From positions 1,984,001 through 2,048,000 of the forward strand of contig NC_091877.1 of assembly GCF_019399895.1 (NCBI RefSeq): a DNA stretch of 64,000 nt, written 5' to 3'. Below the pieces are notes generated by a model. It did no database searches and was not told the DNA's origin. It saw nothing but the letters and a program-made list of their open reading frames with translations. A program made the translations under genes and the position numbers. The DNA is from Cardiocondyla obscurior. Its lineage: Eukaryota > Arthropoda > Insecta > Hymenoptera > Formicidae. Of this stretch, positions 9,451 to 21,666 are shown one piece after another (positions within the stretch are counted from its first letter, which is position 1; each line of letters starts with the position of its first letter).

Positions 9451-11279
9451 CTAACTACCGCCAGTGATTAATTATTGTTCGTCTCGATGGACCCGGGTAT
9501 AGGCTTGTAAATGATGAAGGCGAACAATTTCTCGGGGAAGTTTCGGAGAGAGGCCGGTGGTGCTCAAGAATCTCGATAACGATCGAAGACTGCAGTGCAC
9601 CTTGCTTATCGTAATAAAAGAATAAAATACAATAAAGCGAACGGAGAAGAAAGGAAAAAAAAAAAAAGCGATAATAAATAAGTATGTGCCATATGCAGTA
9701 TTATATTTGTGGAGAGAACGATAAAATTTGTAGCATCGCACGGTAAATTAATAATTGAAGTTAAAGCTATTATTATTTTGTTGCAATTTTTGATGCTGAA
9801 GAAATCTAAAGAGACGATTTGACAGAGTCACGATTGTTGAAAATGACGCCTTGATCCCCGGAGTCACGACGTGGATCCTCGACTAATTGATGGTGTCGCG
9901 TAATGCGCTTATTTCAACAGTGCTCACTTTAAGATAGGTCGATTTTAACTTTTTACATTCATTTGAATGCAGAAAATTTTTTTTTTTTTTTTTTTTTTGG
10001 GAGAAGAAAAAGTAAAAGCTGGGCGATGCCCGAATAACCGAAAGTTATTATTATTCATGAAAACCACTATCCGCACAATGTCCGAGTAGAAATCACGGTA
10101 ACTCTGAAGTTTACATTCGGACACGAGCGGCTGTCACACGAAAAGTTCGTTCCGGCTGAAAAAGGGAGGGAAGGAGATTCAAGAATGGTGAGGCACGATC
10201 CCTGATTACGGTCCGTTCGTTACATTAGAAAACGAGGCGTTCGCAAAAGGAATTTCACGTTTGGCGCAAATGCTAAATCGTTCTAAAGAGCTGAAATTAC
10301 GGGCCGTTGAATGGCCGTAAGAAAAGGAAAAAAAAAAAGAGAGAAAAAAAAAAGAAAACAGAAAAACCTGAATTCTTTTCTAGATAGATTGCCTGCCGCC
10401 ATCGACGCCGCCGCAACCGTTTGCTTGTTACTTATTACCTCAACCTAAATCCGACTGCACTGCAGCGCATTATGTTGAAAATAAAATCGCAAAACGTGAG
10501 AGGTAGAATTAAAAAAATATATCTATATGTTGTCGCAAGCGATTAAATTAAAAAAAATGCCGTATAAATTGTCGACTCGTACGTGACAAACAAGTCCGAC
10601 CCTTTTCGAATCGCATTATCTATCTATCTTAAGAGGCATAAGCGTTATTTAATAGTTTTTACACGGTCGATCTTATCTTCATTTTCACATTGAAACGTAT
10701 AAGTGTATCATTATCAAGATATTAATTCTAATCCGCGTAATCAGTTATGTTTTAAAAAAAATATATATGACAATGAATGCACAATTTAAAATGTTAAACA
10801 AGCAAGAAATGGGATAAAAATGTAAATGCGCGTGTTACAAGCATGCGAGAAATTGTTCGCGTTTCAATGTAATCGGATCAAAGCATGCAGTCGTGTGCAT
10901 TAGATTTCTTTACAGATTACTGCATACGCACGCTCAATCCGCACTTCCTATGTACTTTCTTTTTTTTAGCATACGCTTTTCATAACTCGGTATGCACGTA
11001 ACGGTGGCGATGAGCAATTACCAAGCTCAACCTTAAAGGAGCCGAAAACGCAGCGCGCCGAAACGTAACGCGGTTAATTGCATTCAATTATTTCTTTCTT
11101 TTTTTTTTCTTTTTATTTAATTTTTTCTTTTTTTTTTTTTTTTTAAATTCTTGCGATGCCCCGGTTATTGTACGGGCCGGCGATTTCCGCGGCATGCGTG
11201 AAGTGAAAGCCATTATATTATTTGGCGCCCGCGAAAAAATGCCGATCTATCGCGAAAGTCGCCCGCGCGACGTAACCTT
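9451..11279. other. Gene-free AT-rich interval
   Basis: No gene is supported. Landmarks are a T-run at 9968-9988, a purine tract at 10323-10360, and pyrimidine runs at 11095-11145. Confidence 0.5.
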
Positions 11280-11313
11280 TTCTCGTTCGGCGGTTCTCCT
11301 GACCGGTTTCGGA

Positions 11314-11345
11314 TATATAAGCCCGATGCCGTGCCGGCGGTAGTG
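11314..11345 (+). promoter_or_regulatory. Candidate TATA-type promoter
   Basis: GGATATATAAG at 11311-11321 is a strong TATA element in a GC-rich setting. A weak initiator-like GGTAGTG lies 28 nt downstream (A at 11342). The following 380 nt contain no ATG until about 11729, so any transcript would begin with a non-coding leader; a possible donor (CGG|GTGGGT) occurs at 11445. No target gene can be named. Confidence 0.3.
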
Positions 11346-11449
11346 TTTGATTCTCGCCGGTCTCACCCTCGAACGGACCGAGAAACATTTCGCGCTTACG
11401 CGTTTAGTATCTCGTTAGGATCAATCGGGCAATTATCTAATCGGGTGGG

Positions 11450-12677
11450 TGAAAATTGTCTCTCGCCGTGACCCCCCCGACCGTGCTCCGTTCTCGCACG
11501 TCGCGCAGACGTCCGCGATCAACCGATCTTATTGATTCGAGCTCGTAATTTCGTTAACGAGCACGGAGTAATTATCAATCCGTTGTTCTCGCTTTGTACA
11601 CGGATATCCCTGTAGCTTTGAATCCCGGGCGATCACGCCTCGCGATCTCGACTTTTACACGTTTCTGCTATCAGAGACGGAATCCAGAATCCAGTTCCGC
11701 GAGGGTTTTGAATTATTGAACGATTTTCATGGATCGATAGAGTATCGATTGGCTCCGCGTGGTCAATATTCAGGAATACGCCTCTGTGATAAAGCGACTT
11801 TCTCGGCGACGTGTGCTGATCCGATATATCCGTGAATCGAATCGAAATGCAGGCGCCGAGATTTACTCCGTTTGAATGGAGACGCGCAATATAGGATTAC
11901 CCCGATATTAAAATTATTTTATCGACAAAGTTTATTTATTTAAATCGCTCGGATTTTATGACGGGGCACAGTCGAGGCGAGCTGTTAAATTTATTTGGTA
12001 GCCTGCTCTCTTTCTCGCCGGCTATGCGTTCTCGCGCAGATTCTTGAACTAATCAAAATAATAATTTCATCAATAAAAGTTGCTTAATAAAGAAGGTAAA
12101 AAATAAAAAATAATAAAAATAAAATAAAATACCATATTCGTGCACGTAACGTTTCAACATGAAGCAAAAGTTATTAAAAAGAAACTACCGATGACGTTGA
12201 ATAACGTATGTGCTTTTGTTAATTATTTGACATAATTTATATAATCTCATAATAAAAAAAAAAAAAAAAAAAAAAAACAATCATCAATAATCTTTCCCGT
12301 TTAATGAGAATAATTTCTCCACGCTAAATACAGCGATTGATTTAATACGAAATTCGGAGAGCCTCTCTCACCTATGCATTTATTATATCTCGTCATTATG
12401 CATTTATTTATTAAAATCAATATATCGCGGATATACGAGCGACGCATTCGTCGTGCGTGGGTTTTATATATTCTATCTACCCACCCGACCCTGCCAGCTC
12501 AATTTTCGCGAACGAATAGCTCTTTCTTCGCCGTAGGTGACGACCCGCGTATACGTCGCACCTCGCGCGCGATGTCGAGGCCTCCCGCGGCATCGCGTTT
12601 ACAGCAAAACGACGCCCGCGACGCCCAGACTTTTGCGCCAATTTTTATATAACACGGGAAGGTGAAATTGGAGAAAT
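11450..12677. other. Gene-free interval with an A24 run
   Basis: No coding exon is supported. An uninterrupted A24 run occupies 12254-12277 and the flanks are AT-rich. Confidence 0.5.
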
Positions 12678-12742
12678 TTTATTCATGAAATAGAGCAAGC
12701 GGCACGCAGCGCGAGATCCAACGGGGAAGGAGAAACTTCCTT

Positions 12743-13021
12743 CTATGTAACCCCGACGATGATGTAGCGCTCAGGCGCATCGTCATCGTTGCCTATAAAC
12801 AAAGCGTGCTCATCGTCGAGCACGCGAAACAATCGCACGTGTATAACACTCCACATCGCTTGGCTGGTGTACTGGAAAATCGCTACGTCATTCCACGCGC
12901 ACGGTATTTCGCCGTCAAGTGTCGTACGGATTGTCCGTCGAATTAACGTGACTTTTACGCCTCCCGCGTTTCGGGAGGATAAGATAAATGGTGAATCAAT
13001 TTCTCCTGAGTGCGTCGCGCG
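12743..13021 (-). CDS. Candidate terminal exon of an unknown - strand gene
   Basis: Not recognised. On the - strand a polypyrimidine acceptor (TTTCTTCCAG, AG at 13023-13022) is followed in phase 0 by 92 codons ending at TAG 12745-12743. AATAAA lies 60 nt further on (12683-12678). The peptide has mixed composition with stretches such as GEIPCAWNDVAIFQY and a charged patch LDDEH...GNDDDAPERYII near its end. No upstream exon was found, and the + strand is also open over the same bases, which weakens the case. It could be a chance frame in G+C-rich DNA. Confidence 0.2.
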   Translation of the reverse strand, partial: RATHSGEIDSPFILSSRNAGGVKVTLIRRTIRTTLDGEIPCAWNDVAIFQYTSQAMWSVIHVRLFRVLDDEHALFIGNDDDAPERYIIVGVT

Positions 13022-16000
13022 CTGGAAGAAATTACTTATCAAACGGCAGATTTACGGAGGATTTTCCGGAGATCGCGACAGTGGCGTCAATTGTTTTCGG
13101 GTTGATATCGCCGGGCGGATTTAACACGCGTCCAGCCGCGCCGATCGATTCATTAATTGATTCGAATTCACTAACGTGCCGAGGATCACGATTAACCAGA
13201 TTTCACCCTTTTAATTTAAATCCGCGCTCTGAATTTCCATTTCGGTGTACGCAACATTAGAGTGATCCGTTTGCTCACCGTTATTACGCGTATTACCGAA
13301 ACGGCGCCGCGCACACGCAGTTACACGTTTAATACCGCGTGCTCAAGTAACGATCTAATTTGCAAAACGCTTTCGCAACTAGCTATGAAATAAGAAAAGA
13401 ACAGCGGTAAAACGGTGCGTATTTAATTATGCTATTTACCGCGTTATTCAGGTCAAGTGAGTCTGTGCCATTTAAATGCGTAAATATGCTATCGCAATTA
13501 TGCGATTGTCCCTGTGATTTATTAAGTAGACGTTATCGGTGCGTTCATATACAATTTAATATCTCGTACAATTATTAAAACCGATCGACGCTGCGGCCAA
13601 TGGGCTGACTAGGTTTATCCTACGATTTATTGAAACGAAGTGCAATTAAAAAGCGCCGAGTTATTTATTATACCACTTGTCTTTTTTTCTTGCCTTCTTT
13701 TTTTTTTTGTTATTAATTAATTCTTATAAAAAGTGGGATAAAAATGTATTGTTTCTCTTGTTGGTACTTTACTCGTTCGAAATGACGTACCATTTTATGC
13801 CGGGCTAGATATAAGGTATGAGTAATTGCAGTTTATGTCAATTCCTATAATATAACGCGCAATGGAACGGTTAACCGCAGTACTCGAACCCGCAGCGCTC
13901 CTTTAATGCACTAACTTTAATTGATTCAAGACCAAGTTGGAAATTTCGATCGCTTTAATTTTGGCGTGTTCACCTCTGTTCGTATTTCGCCCTTTGATAG
14001 CGTTCCAACTCGCTTAAACCAAAGTACATATTAGAAAGTTAAAGTCAGAATTAAAGTTGTCGGATGGCAAACATTCGGTTGAATAACTTCGCACACATTT
14101 TTTTTTTTTTGCCCTCGCGGTGGATAAAATCGACAAAGAGTTACGCGCTGCCGTCCAAAATTTTTCATCGCAATTATAACGTTGACGAGGTTCTCGCGGC
14201 TTTTCTTTTCGATTTTCTCCCCGTCCGGTTCGAAAATTTCGCGGGGGCTGGGGGAGAGAGGGACACAGAAGGTTCGTTATGTTTTATGGAACTTAAACGC
14301 GTGTTTTTTGTTCAGGAGCAGCGTCTTAAAATTTAAGTGCAAATTAAATTTTATCCCAACCGACAACGATCGTTCGCGCGCTTTGACGTTAAGAGGTGCT
14401 CTTATAAGCCGCGCTTAAGTTTTAAGTACGGGCATTACAGTACGGCTCTACTGAGCGCGGCATTGTTACACCTTCAGTCACGTATCGTAGGTATCATCAA
14501 CGTCGCTACGTCTTCGTGCAGGTATAAACTTCCAACGAAGTTGGCGAGGATGTACTCGATGCTGAAAATTAAGCGCGTTCCGGCGTGAACCTCAAATCGA
14601 TTTACCGCCAGCGGCAGACCACGATTCTCAAACGCGCTAAATTGTTTTACAATTTTCACACATAATTACTGCGTGCAATTGTATATTAAAAAAAAAAAAT
14701 TAAATAAATAAAATAATAATAATTTTTTTACTCTTTAAATTAGATTCAAACGTTGATATTGTTACGTCGACGAAAACGATTACCGTGCGGCAAAGATAAA
14801 TGTTTTTCCAACGTAATTTTATTCGAGAATGAGGTTTGTAATTAGAAAATACTTTCATTGGAGATTAATGGGAGGAAAAATGATGGTCGAAGAGACAATC
14901 AGCGCGAGCGACGCAAGCCTTCTTTTGCACTTCGCTACACGCCATCGACCAGGCTAGGAAAGTAAGTCTTACGCAATAGGTGGAGCGGGATAGTGTTGGG
15001 CTATCGGCGTGTTTCAGCGGAGAACTGCCCATCATTTCCGTGTTCTGCCAGCCGTTCTCGGTCGCGAGCGCATTGATTCGAATGCGCCGGCTCGTACGTG
15101 AATATCCGCCGCATTGGATACACACAGTGCATTCTGATCGTTTTCGTTGTGCATTTTTACGGACGATCGGAATGTGATCTATTAGAGTTGCTCTATATAT
15201 CGATTTGACGTTTCCTTCGACAACGCGAATGACGACACATCTAAGAAATATTGCCGGTCGAATTAATTGCCTCGCCTCGCAATCCCGATTAATTTCGTCG
15301 AGCGATAGTGGCGTGTGTTTTCGTGAGATACACTAATAAATGTAATCAAGTCAGTTGAAAGGGATTCTAATTAAAATCTTTCAGGAAAGAGTGACAAGGA
15401 TATGATTTCGTACCGTTAAAATTAATAAATTAATAAATAAATGAAAGAATCGAGTGATATAAAATAAACCCTCAAAGTGATTTCACATATTTATTCTAAT
15501 TATTTGAATTTAAATACTTAAAATTAATTAATAAAAATTCAGAACGTGCACGCTGCCAGCGAAATTAAAGGATATCATCATTGTTCATAATACAGATAAA
15601 GATTAATTATTTTTATAACGCTATATACGGTGGAGTACTAGATTGACCGAAATAAAAATCCACATATGTTTTTCTCTTTCTTTTATTTCATTGTGCGGCG
15701 CGGAAAATTGGAACGTAAATTCGAGAGATCTTTTCAGGGAAGCTGGGAAAACAAAAAGTTTACCTGTTTCATTTTTTATTTTTTTTTTTTAATACTCTTT
15801 ATTCGTTTTTTCTATCGTTTCCATGATAAAACCGCGCAGGTGCTTAGTTGACCGACCAGAGTCGATCGAGTCCGTTGTTCGTGTAAAACCAGTGTAGTCG
15901 ACGAAAGTGGTTTCGCGTTGCACGCGCGCTGAACAAATTCGTCAAAGAGAGAGAAAGAGAGAGAGTTGCGAGCGAACACCATCTGAAGCCCCGATAATTT

Positions 16001-16628
16001 AATTTTTTTTTTAACGGACAGTATCGATGCGCTTTCCGATTGGAACGGACGAGACGACGAAACGATCTGTGGCCTGATAACGTTTAGCACTTCCCATGTC
16101 GAGAATCTCACTTACAATTCCCGACGATATAACGACGGGTCTGTCAACTTGTCAGCTACACTTTTCTACAGTCACTCGGGATAAATTGACGTATGAGCGC
16201 GAACGTTGCGCCAGCGTGTATACTTGTTTTGCAAAGGGACGTTAACAAAAAAAAAGAATTAAAAAAAAATATATAAATAAATAAAAAAAACCAGCGTAGA
16301 AAGTGTAGTTGAAAAGAACGGACCTCAGCGTCGACGTGCAACACAACCGGTGACTAAGCTATAATTTCCGTGTTCTATTGGCCGCACCGATCACGCATAT
16401 TCACGCGTGTAGTTACATTAGACGTCAGGTTTCGTCGTAGGACTCCTTGCCTCATTCTGTTCTGAATTAAACGTTTCTCTCGAAGTAGCAACCGCCGACA
16501 ATTTGTACCTGACCCAACAGTCGTTATTCTCCCGGCCCAGTTGTTGTCCGACATCTTTAGCGTTAAGATTAATGCTGCAGTTTATCTTTTTATACGATCT
16601 GTAAGTTTAGCTTTCTTGCCGTGGTGTA

Positions 16629-16630
<2 letters not shown>
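13022..16630. other. Gene-free interval
   Basis: Only short unsupported open frames are present. A segment at 14865-15180 is open on both strands but has no recognisable motif. Runs of A or T occur at 14687-14700 and 15775-15790. Confidence 0.5.

Positions 16631-16633
<3 letters not shown>

Positions 16634-16661
<28 letters not shown>
16634..16661. repeat. (AT)14 microsatellite
   Basis: There are 28 uninterrupted bases of alternating A and T, followed by a T run. Confidence 0.95.
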
Positions 16662-16664
<3 letters not shown>

Positions 16665-19600
16665 TTGTTGCAAAAAGATGAGGATACTGTTTTTTGAAAA
16701 CACTGTCGATGGATGCTTGGCATTGGCACAAGTGAGATATTTTTATCACGAGATTGTAAAGTATTAAATTAATTTATAGTTACATTAAAAAGAAATGTTT
16801 TGTATAATAAATCAAGCTTATTTTATATAATAAAAAAATTTTTTTAAATAAAGAAAAAACGTATCGACAAGCATTTGCTACACTCAAGTCGATAATTTAT
16901 GTATTTGCTGTATACAGGTATTATATAAATCTTTTACTATTTTGTAATCTGGTCTTGGTTGTTTGTACGAATAATAAATCTACAAAGATTATATAAAGAC
17001 TTATTAAATATCCTTCTATATGTTTATGACATAATGACATATTTTAATGATCACGCGCCTAGCGCTATGAAAGTGTGCAAGGATATTACCAGCTGTACTG
17101 TATTTTTAAAGCCGGACAAGAGAACTATTCCGCGCGTTAAAGAAATATTTTAAAAAGTCGTACGAGAAATAATTATTCCCTATGGTTTTAACAAACCGTT
17201 GTCCTTTGAGTTATTTTTTATTGAACATAATTTCATTATTAATAACGAAGAACTACCTAGCTTTTAAAAAATTTATATTATATACGCATAACGTATTTAC
17301 ATTATCGATCTCTTGATGTGGATTCTAGAAAAAAATAAAAAAAAAGAACGAGAGAGAGAAAGAGAAAAACTCGTTAATGCATTTTCACCTATACACTGTC
17401 GCAGTCGGCGGACACCGCACGATCATAAAGCGCAATGCGATTCAGTAGCTAATTACCAATTCATAGTCACGCTGCAGGAAAGAGCCGCTGTAGCAATGCC
17501 CGGCGAGAAAGAGGTTTTCGGAGCGCATGCCTTCATTACTTAACTGTATTAGGAAATCCGCGTTTTGGCCCTCCCGTTCGTCGGGGCTTGGCTCGCGCTG
17601 TCAGCCGGATTAATTTGCGAGGAAATAGGAAATCGCGGTGGGTATAGCGCGTAATTTTAACGCGGCGAGAACGCCGGGCGCGCGAGTAAAATTGGCAGAT
17701 AATTGCTCCGTTCCGGTTATATCACTCGGGCGAACCAGTACGCGAAACGACGCGTTAATAACTTCTTTTCTGATAAGCTTGTATTTAAGAAAAGTATGCT
17801 AAGAATGAGCCCTCTCCTCCACCGGGATTATAATCCCCGCGCGGTTTTACATAAGCGGTGACAGAAATTGATATGTTACGTTACGCAATTTGTTAATCGG
17901 CAAAGCGGCGTATTCGGCGATCGATGCCGACTGCAAATCGACGATTGTTAAAACAAATCCGCCTCTCTCGCGCACATCCCAATTTAATTCCCCGGATCTG
18001 CCGCCCTCCATTTACAATCGAGACATTAGCCGCGTGAAGGAAACACAATCGAGACGAGACTGTCCGAACACGATACGCACTCCGGGCGTTCTCATCTCTA
18101 ATCGCACTTAATGCTAACAGGGGATCGGACGGCAGATAGATGCGTTTAGCGCTTAATGCGCGGTATTGCGGTTATTGGCGCCGGGTGTTACCAAGAGCAA
18201 AGGCCTCATCGAACGTGCGTGGAACTGAATATTATTCTAACTATATTCGTTACCGACTCTTATTTCGCATTCTGACGCAATTACGAGCGCGGCACGTTTG
18301 TTCATCGAGGCGATACGTACGTATCTCGTATCTGGCATTTATATCTCAATCTCTGCGGGCGATAAAAAAAAAGAGAAAAAAAAGGAGAGGGGAGGGGAGA
18401 TGTATCTCACGGACGCGAGATGACTTATCAATGCCGCGACATTTATTAATGTGAAATTGCATTATGCGTCCGAGGTTATACGCGAGTAAATAGAGGTGCC
18501 AAGTCCGCGAGGACTTTCTCGTGGATAAGGCACGTTATTCTGGTTTCCATCTGAGCGGCTAGAGCGCAGAAAAGAAAAAACGGTACGAGCAGTTCGAAAC
18601 GTCATCTCCTTCTGCTCATTAAAACGCTCGTGCGAAATAAATTCTCGAGCATTCAAGTACAGGCACGTGTAACGACCTCGGGTACGCCGGGAATGCCGGT
18701 TGTCTTCGTTAATTTTCCATTTATGACTATATAGCAGCTAACAACGTGCCTCCGCAATATAGATATGGCGTTAAATAATGACCATCGTCCCGCGTCCCTC
18801 GTTAAACATATCTCTCACTTTCTCAAAAATTTCTTCATTAAATAGAGCTACAATGTAGCACGCACTTACATCGTTTGTTATACGTAATAAATTACGCGAA
18901 TCATGCAAATTTTACAGCTGTAATATTACACTAGATTATCTTACTCGTTACGATTATTACGTTCGATTTCAAGCTTTCGTACCTACACTTTTTATCTCTC
19001 TCTCTCATTCTCTCTCAACCGGAAAGACCCTAGAAAAAAAGAATGTTAAAATGTCGTACTTTTTAATCGCGAGATTTCGCGCGATTCAAGTGCAACCCGC
19101 ATATTCAATTTTTTTTTTTCCCCATTTCGCCCGTTCCCAATTTTTATTTTTTACAAATCAGTTAACAAATCGGTGTCGGCGCTGTTCCGCGCGCGCGCAT
19201 TCGGATACGCTACAATTCTCTCACATGCCTGCTCGCATATTAATGATTCTGACGGGGCGACTTGGTCCGCGAGCAGGCGAGCGTAAACGTTGAATAATAA
19301 CTGCATTCCGCACACTGCACCGGCCGCCCCGGTCGGTCGTCGTCTACGTGCTAGGCGCACGCTGCGTGTATATGCACGCATGACAGCAGCACGTAACGTT
19401 ACATATATGTATATATTGTGTATATATATATATGTATGCACTAGTGTATATATTACTGATGCAGGATAGCCGAGAAGGGTCTATTGGTTGCGCGGACCGC
19501 AACGACGACGGATTCGCGTTTCGCTCCTCATTTCCGGTCTGAACGCGACGCGAAACTACCGGTTAGAACCTGTGTTAAATACAGATAAATGTCCCAGGAT

Positions 19601-21611
19601 ACTCCACATTCGCCGAACTGCCGTTATAAAAATTAACCTGACCGATTCTCGACAATCGCAGAACCAGCTGAGGCCGCGAAAAAAGTGAAAACATTTCTTT
19701 TTTCTGTTTAATTAATTTCTTTTAATAATTTTTTTTTTCGGAGTCGGTAAATTATTTCTCGGAGGCATAGGAGTCCAATGATTACGATCGGCTGTATATC
19801 TATTTTAATAATTATTTCCGCGAATGAATAACGCGATATTTTTTCAATAATAGAAGACGAACTCGGTCGTACAATTTTTGTAATTGATGTGTCATAATAC
19901 ACCCTTCCTAAGTTCGATGTCGATAGTCTTCGAGCTGCTCTTTAGTCCCACGGTACACGTCGTAAGAGGTGACTTTTTTCCAGCGCTACTTTCACCTAAC
20001 GAGAAGAACGTACTGCGTCGCCGATATCGGGGTGGAGGGTTAACGGTAACGTCCGAGTCTCATCCCTCGGACGTCCTCAGACATTTTTATCCGCTTCATG
20101 TCGAAGATAAGGCTCGTATGGTGCGCGAGGCGGAAGCCGTTTCCCGAGACAGCACGGTGAAATACAGTGGAAACCGATAAATTTCGAGAGCAGGCGGTGC
20201 ATTCGCCAGCAAAGTCCACATACTCACAGTGGTCGCGCAATATCGAAATCATTTTGCACGAATAAACTAACCCCGCTCAAAAATCTGTAATAAATCAGAA
20301 CAGTCGGATATGAATTTTTAAGAAAAAAAAAAAAAATAAAAAAAATGAACACATAAACGCCTGCTTCTCGTTCTGTTAATAAAATTCTAATTAAACGTCC
20401 GAGTACGGATGATCGTCGCCAACTTCTTCCGTAATTGCAGTTTCGGTGGAATCCCTCCGGAGGAATCTCACCAAGTCTCTCCTCCGCTCTCGCAGCCAGG
20501 AGAGAGAGAGGGAGGGAGGGAAGGAAGTAAAAATAAAAAAAAAATACAACGAGCGGTAACAGCCGCATGGGACGTAATTAGGACATTTAACGTTATCATC
20601 TTGAATTCCGAACGGACGGAACACAGCCACCGTTTTCCACTTATAGAAATGCGACTCTGTGCAATGCGACTTTGTGCGAATTTTCCCCATGGCCGTTCCG
20701 CGCGCTAAGAATTCAGCAAGAAACGCTGAAAGGTAGAATTTTACCGTTTCCTATACATACCGATAACAACGAAAACTCTTTTACGATTACATTAAATTGA
20801 TTAAATCATACCGCCGTGGGTTAAAAATGCAGTGCTCCGAGTGTCATTTAATTATCCGACACTTTTTCTTGCGCCGCGTCTTTTATTCGGCAGTGAATCA
20901 CTGGCGAGGGATGTAGTTGTTGCACGTAAAGATCGTTTTCATTAGGTGGAGGCGATGCTAACAACTGGCTCACATCAAGGAGGGAAATAGACGAATCGTC
21001 GTCACCTCGATCTAATCTCGTAGGAAACCACCGGTGTTAATTCCGAGAGTCATCCGAAGAACACGCTAGATACCTTCTCTGTCACGAGATAAGACGTACA
21101 TTCGAATCCCATCTCTTACTCGAACCAAATTGGTTTGGTTTCCCGGCGAATTATTGAACCCCTTCCGGTACAATTATTCGCGGTTTATTATTTAACTTTT
21201 TACTAAAATTTTATTTCTACGTACTATTGTTACGGCAAACAATGCATGACGGGCTAATAACATTTTATTTCCTCGGTAACACGCCTGATTGTTTGTTAAA
21301 AAAAATATCTATTGTGCCTGCTCACAAAAAACCGCGATGTGTAAGAGTGTTTGCGCATTTACGTAACATCATCCCGGAGAGAAGAAGAAGTTGATGTAAA
21401 AAAAATACGCGCGAAAATATTAAGGCGGTAATATTACGATATAATAAATAAAATACGTGAAAACGATATGGGCTCGTAAAGATCGTGCTCGAAGTGCCGC
21501 GCGATGCCTAAGGAATTTACAGGAAGGATTTACGAGCGCAGTTTTATACGTTCATCGAGATGACTCGTATACCGGTAACACGCGTTCCTAGGATTTTTCT
21601 TCGTACCTAGC
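16662..21611. other. Gene-free interval
   Basis: No supported exon. It includes an imperfect TA/TG microsatellite at 19401-19440 and a purine run of AG, GGGA and GGAA units at 20500-20526. Confidence 0.5.
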
Positions 21612-21666
21612 CGCACGCACGCAAGCACGCACGCAAGCACGCACGTACGAACGAACGAACGTACGC
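21612..21666. repeat. ACGC/AACG tandem repeat
   Basis: GCAC/GCAA tetranucleotides form a 12-bp higher-order unit repeated about three times, followed by GTAC and three AACG units. It is CpG-rich, unlike the AT microsatellites nearby. Confidence 0.85.

Noticed and set aside
12789..13124. 111-codon + strand open frame
   Set aside because: It overlaps the - strand terminal-exon candidate, which has splice and polyadenylation context that this frame lacks.
13860..13925. GGGTTCGAG on the - strand, resembling a tRNA B box
   Set aside because: The bases after the box do not pair with the T arm, and no acceptor stem or anticodon arm could be drawn.
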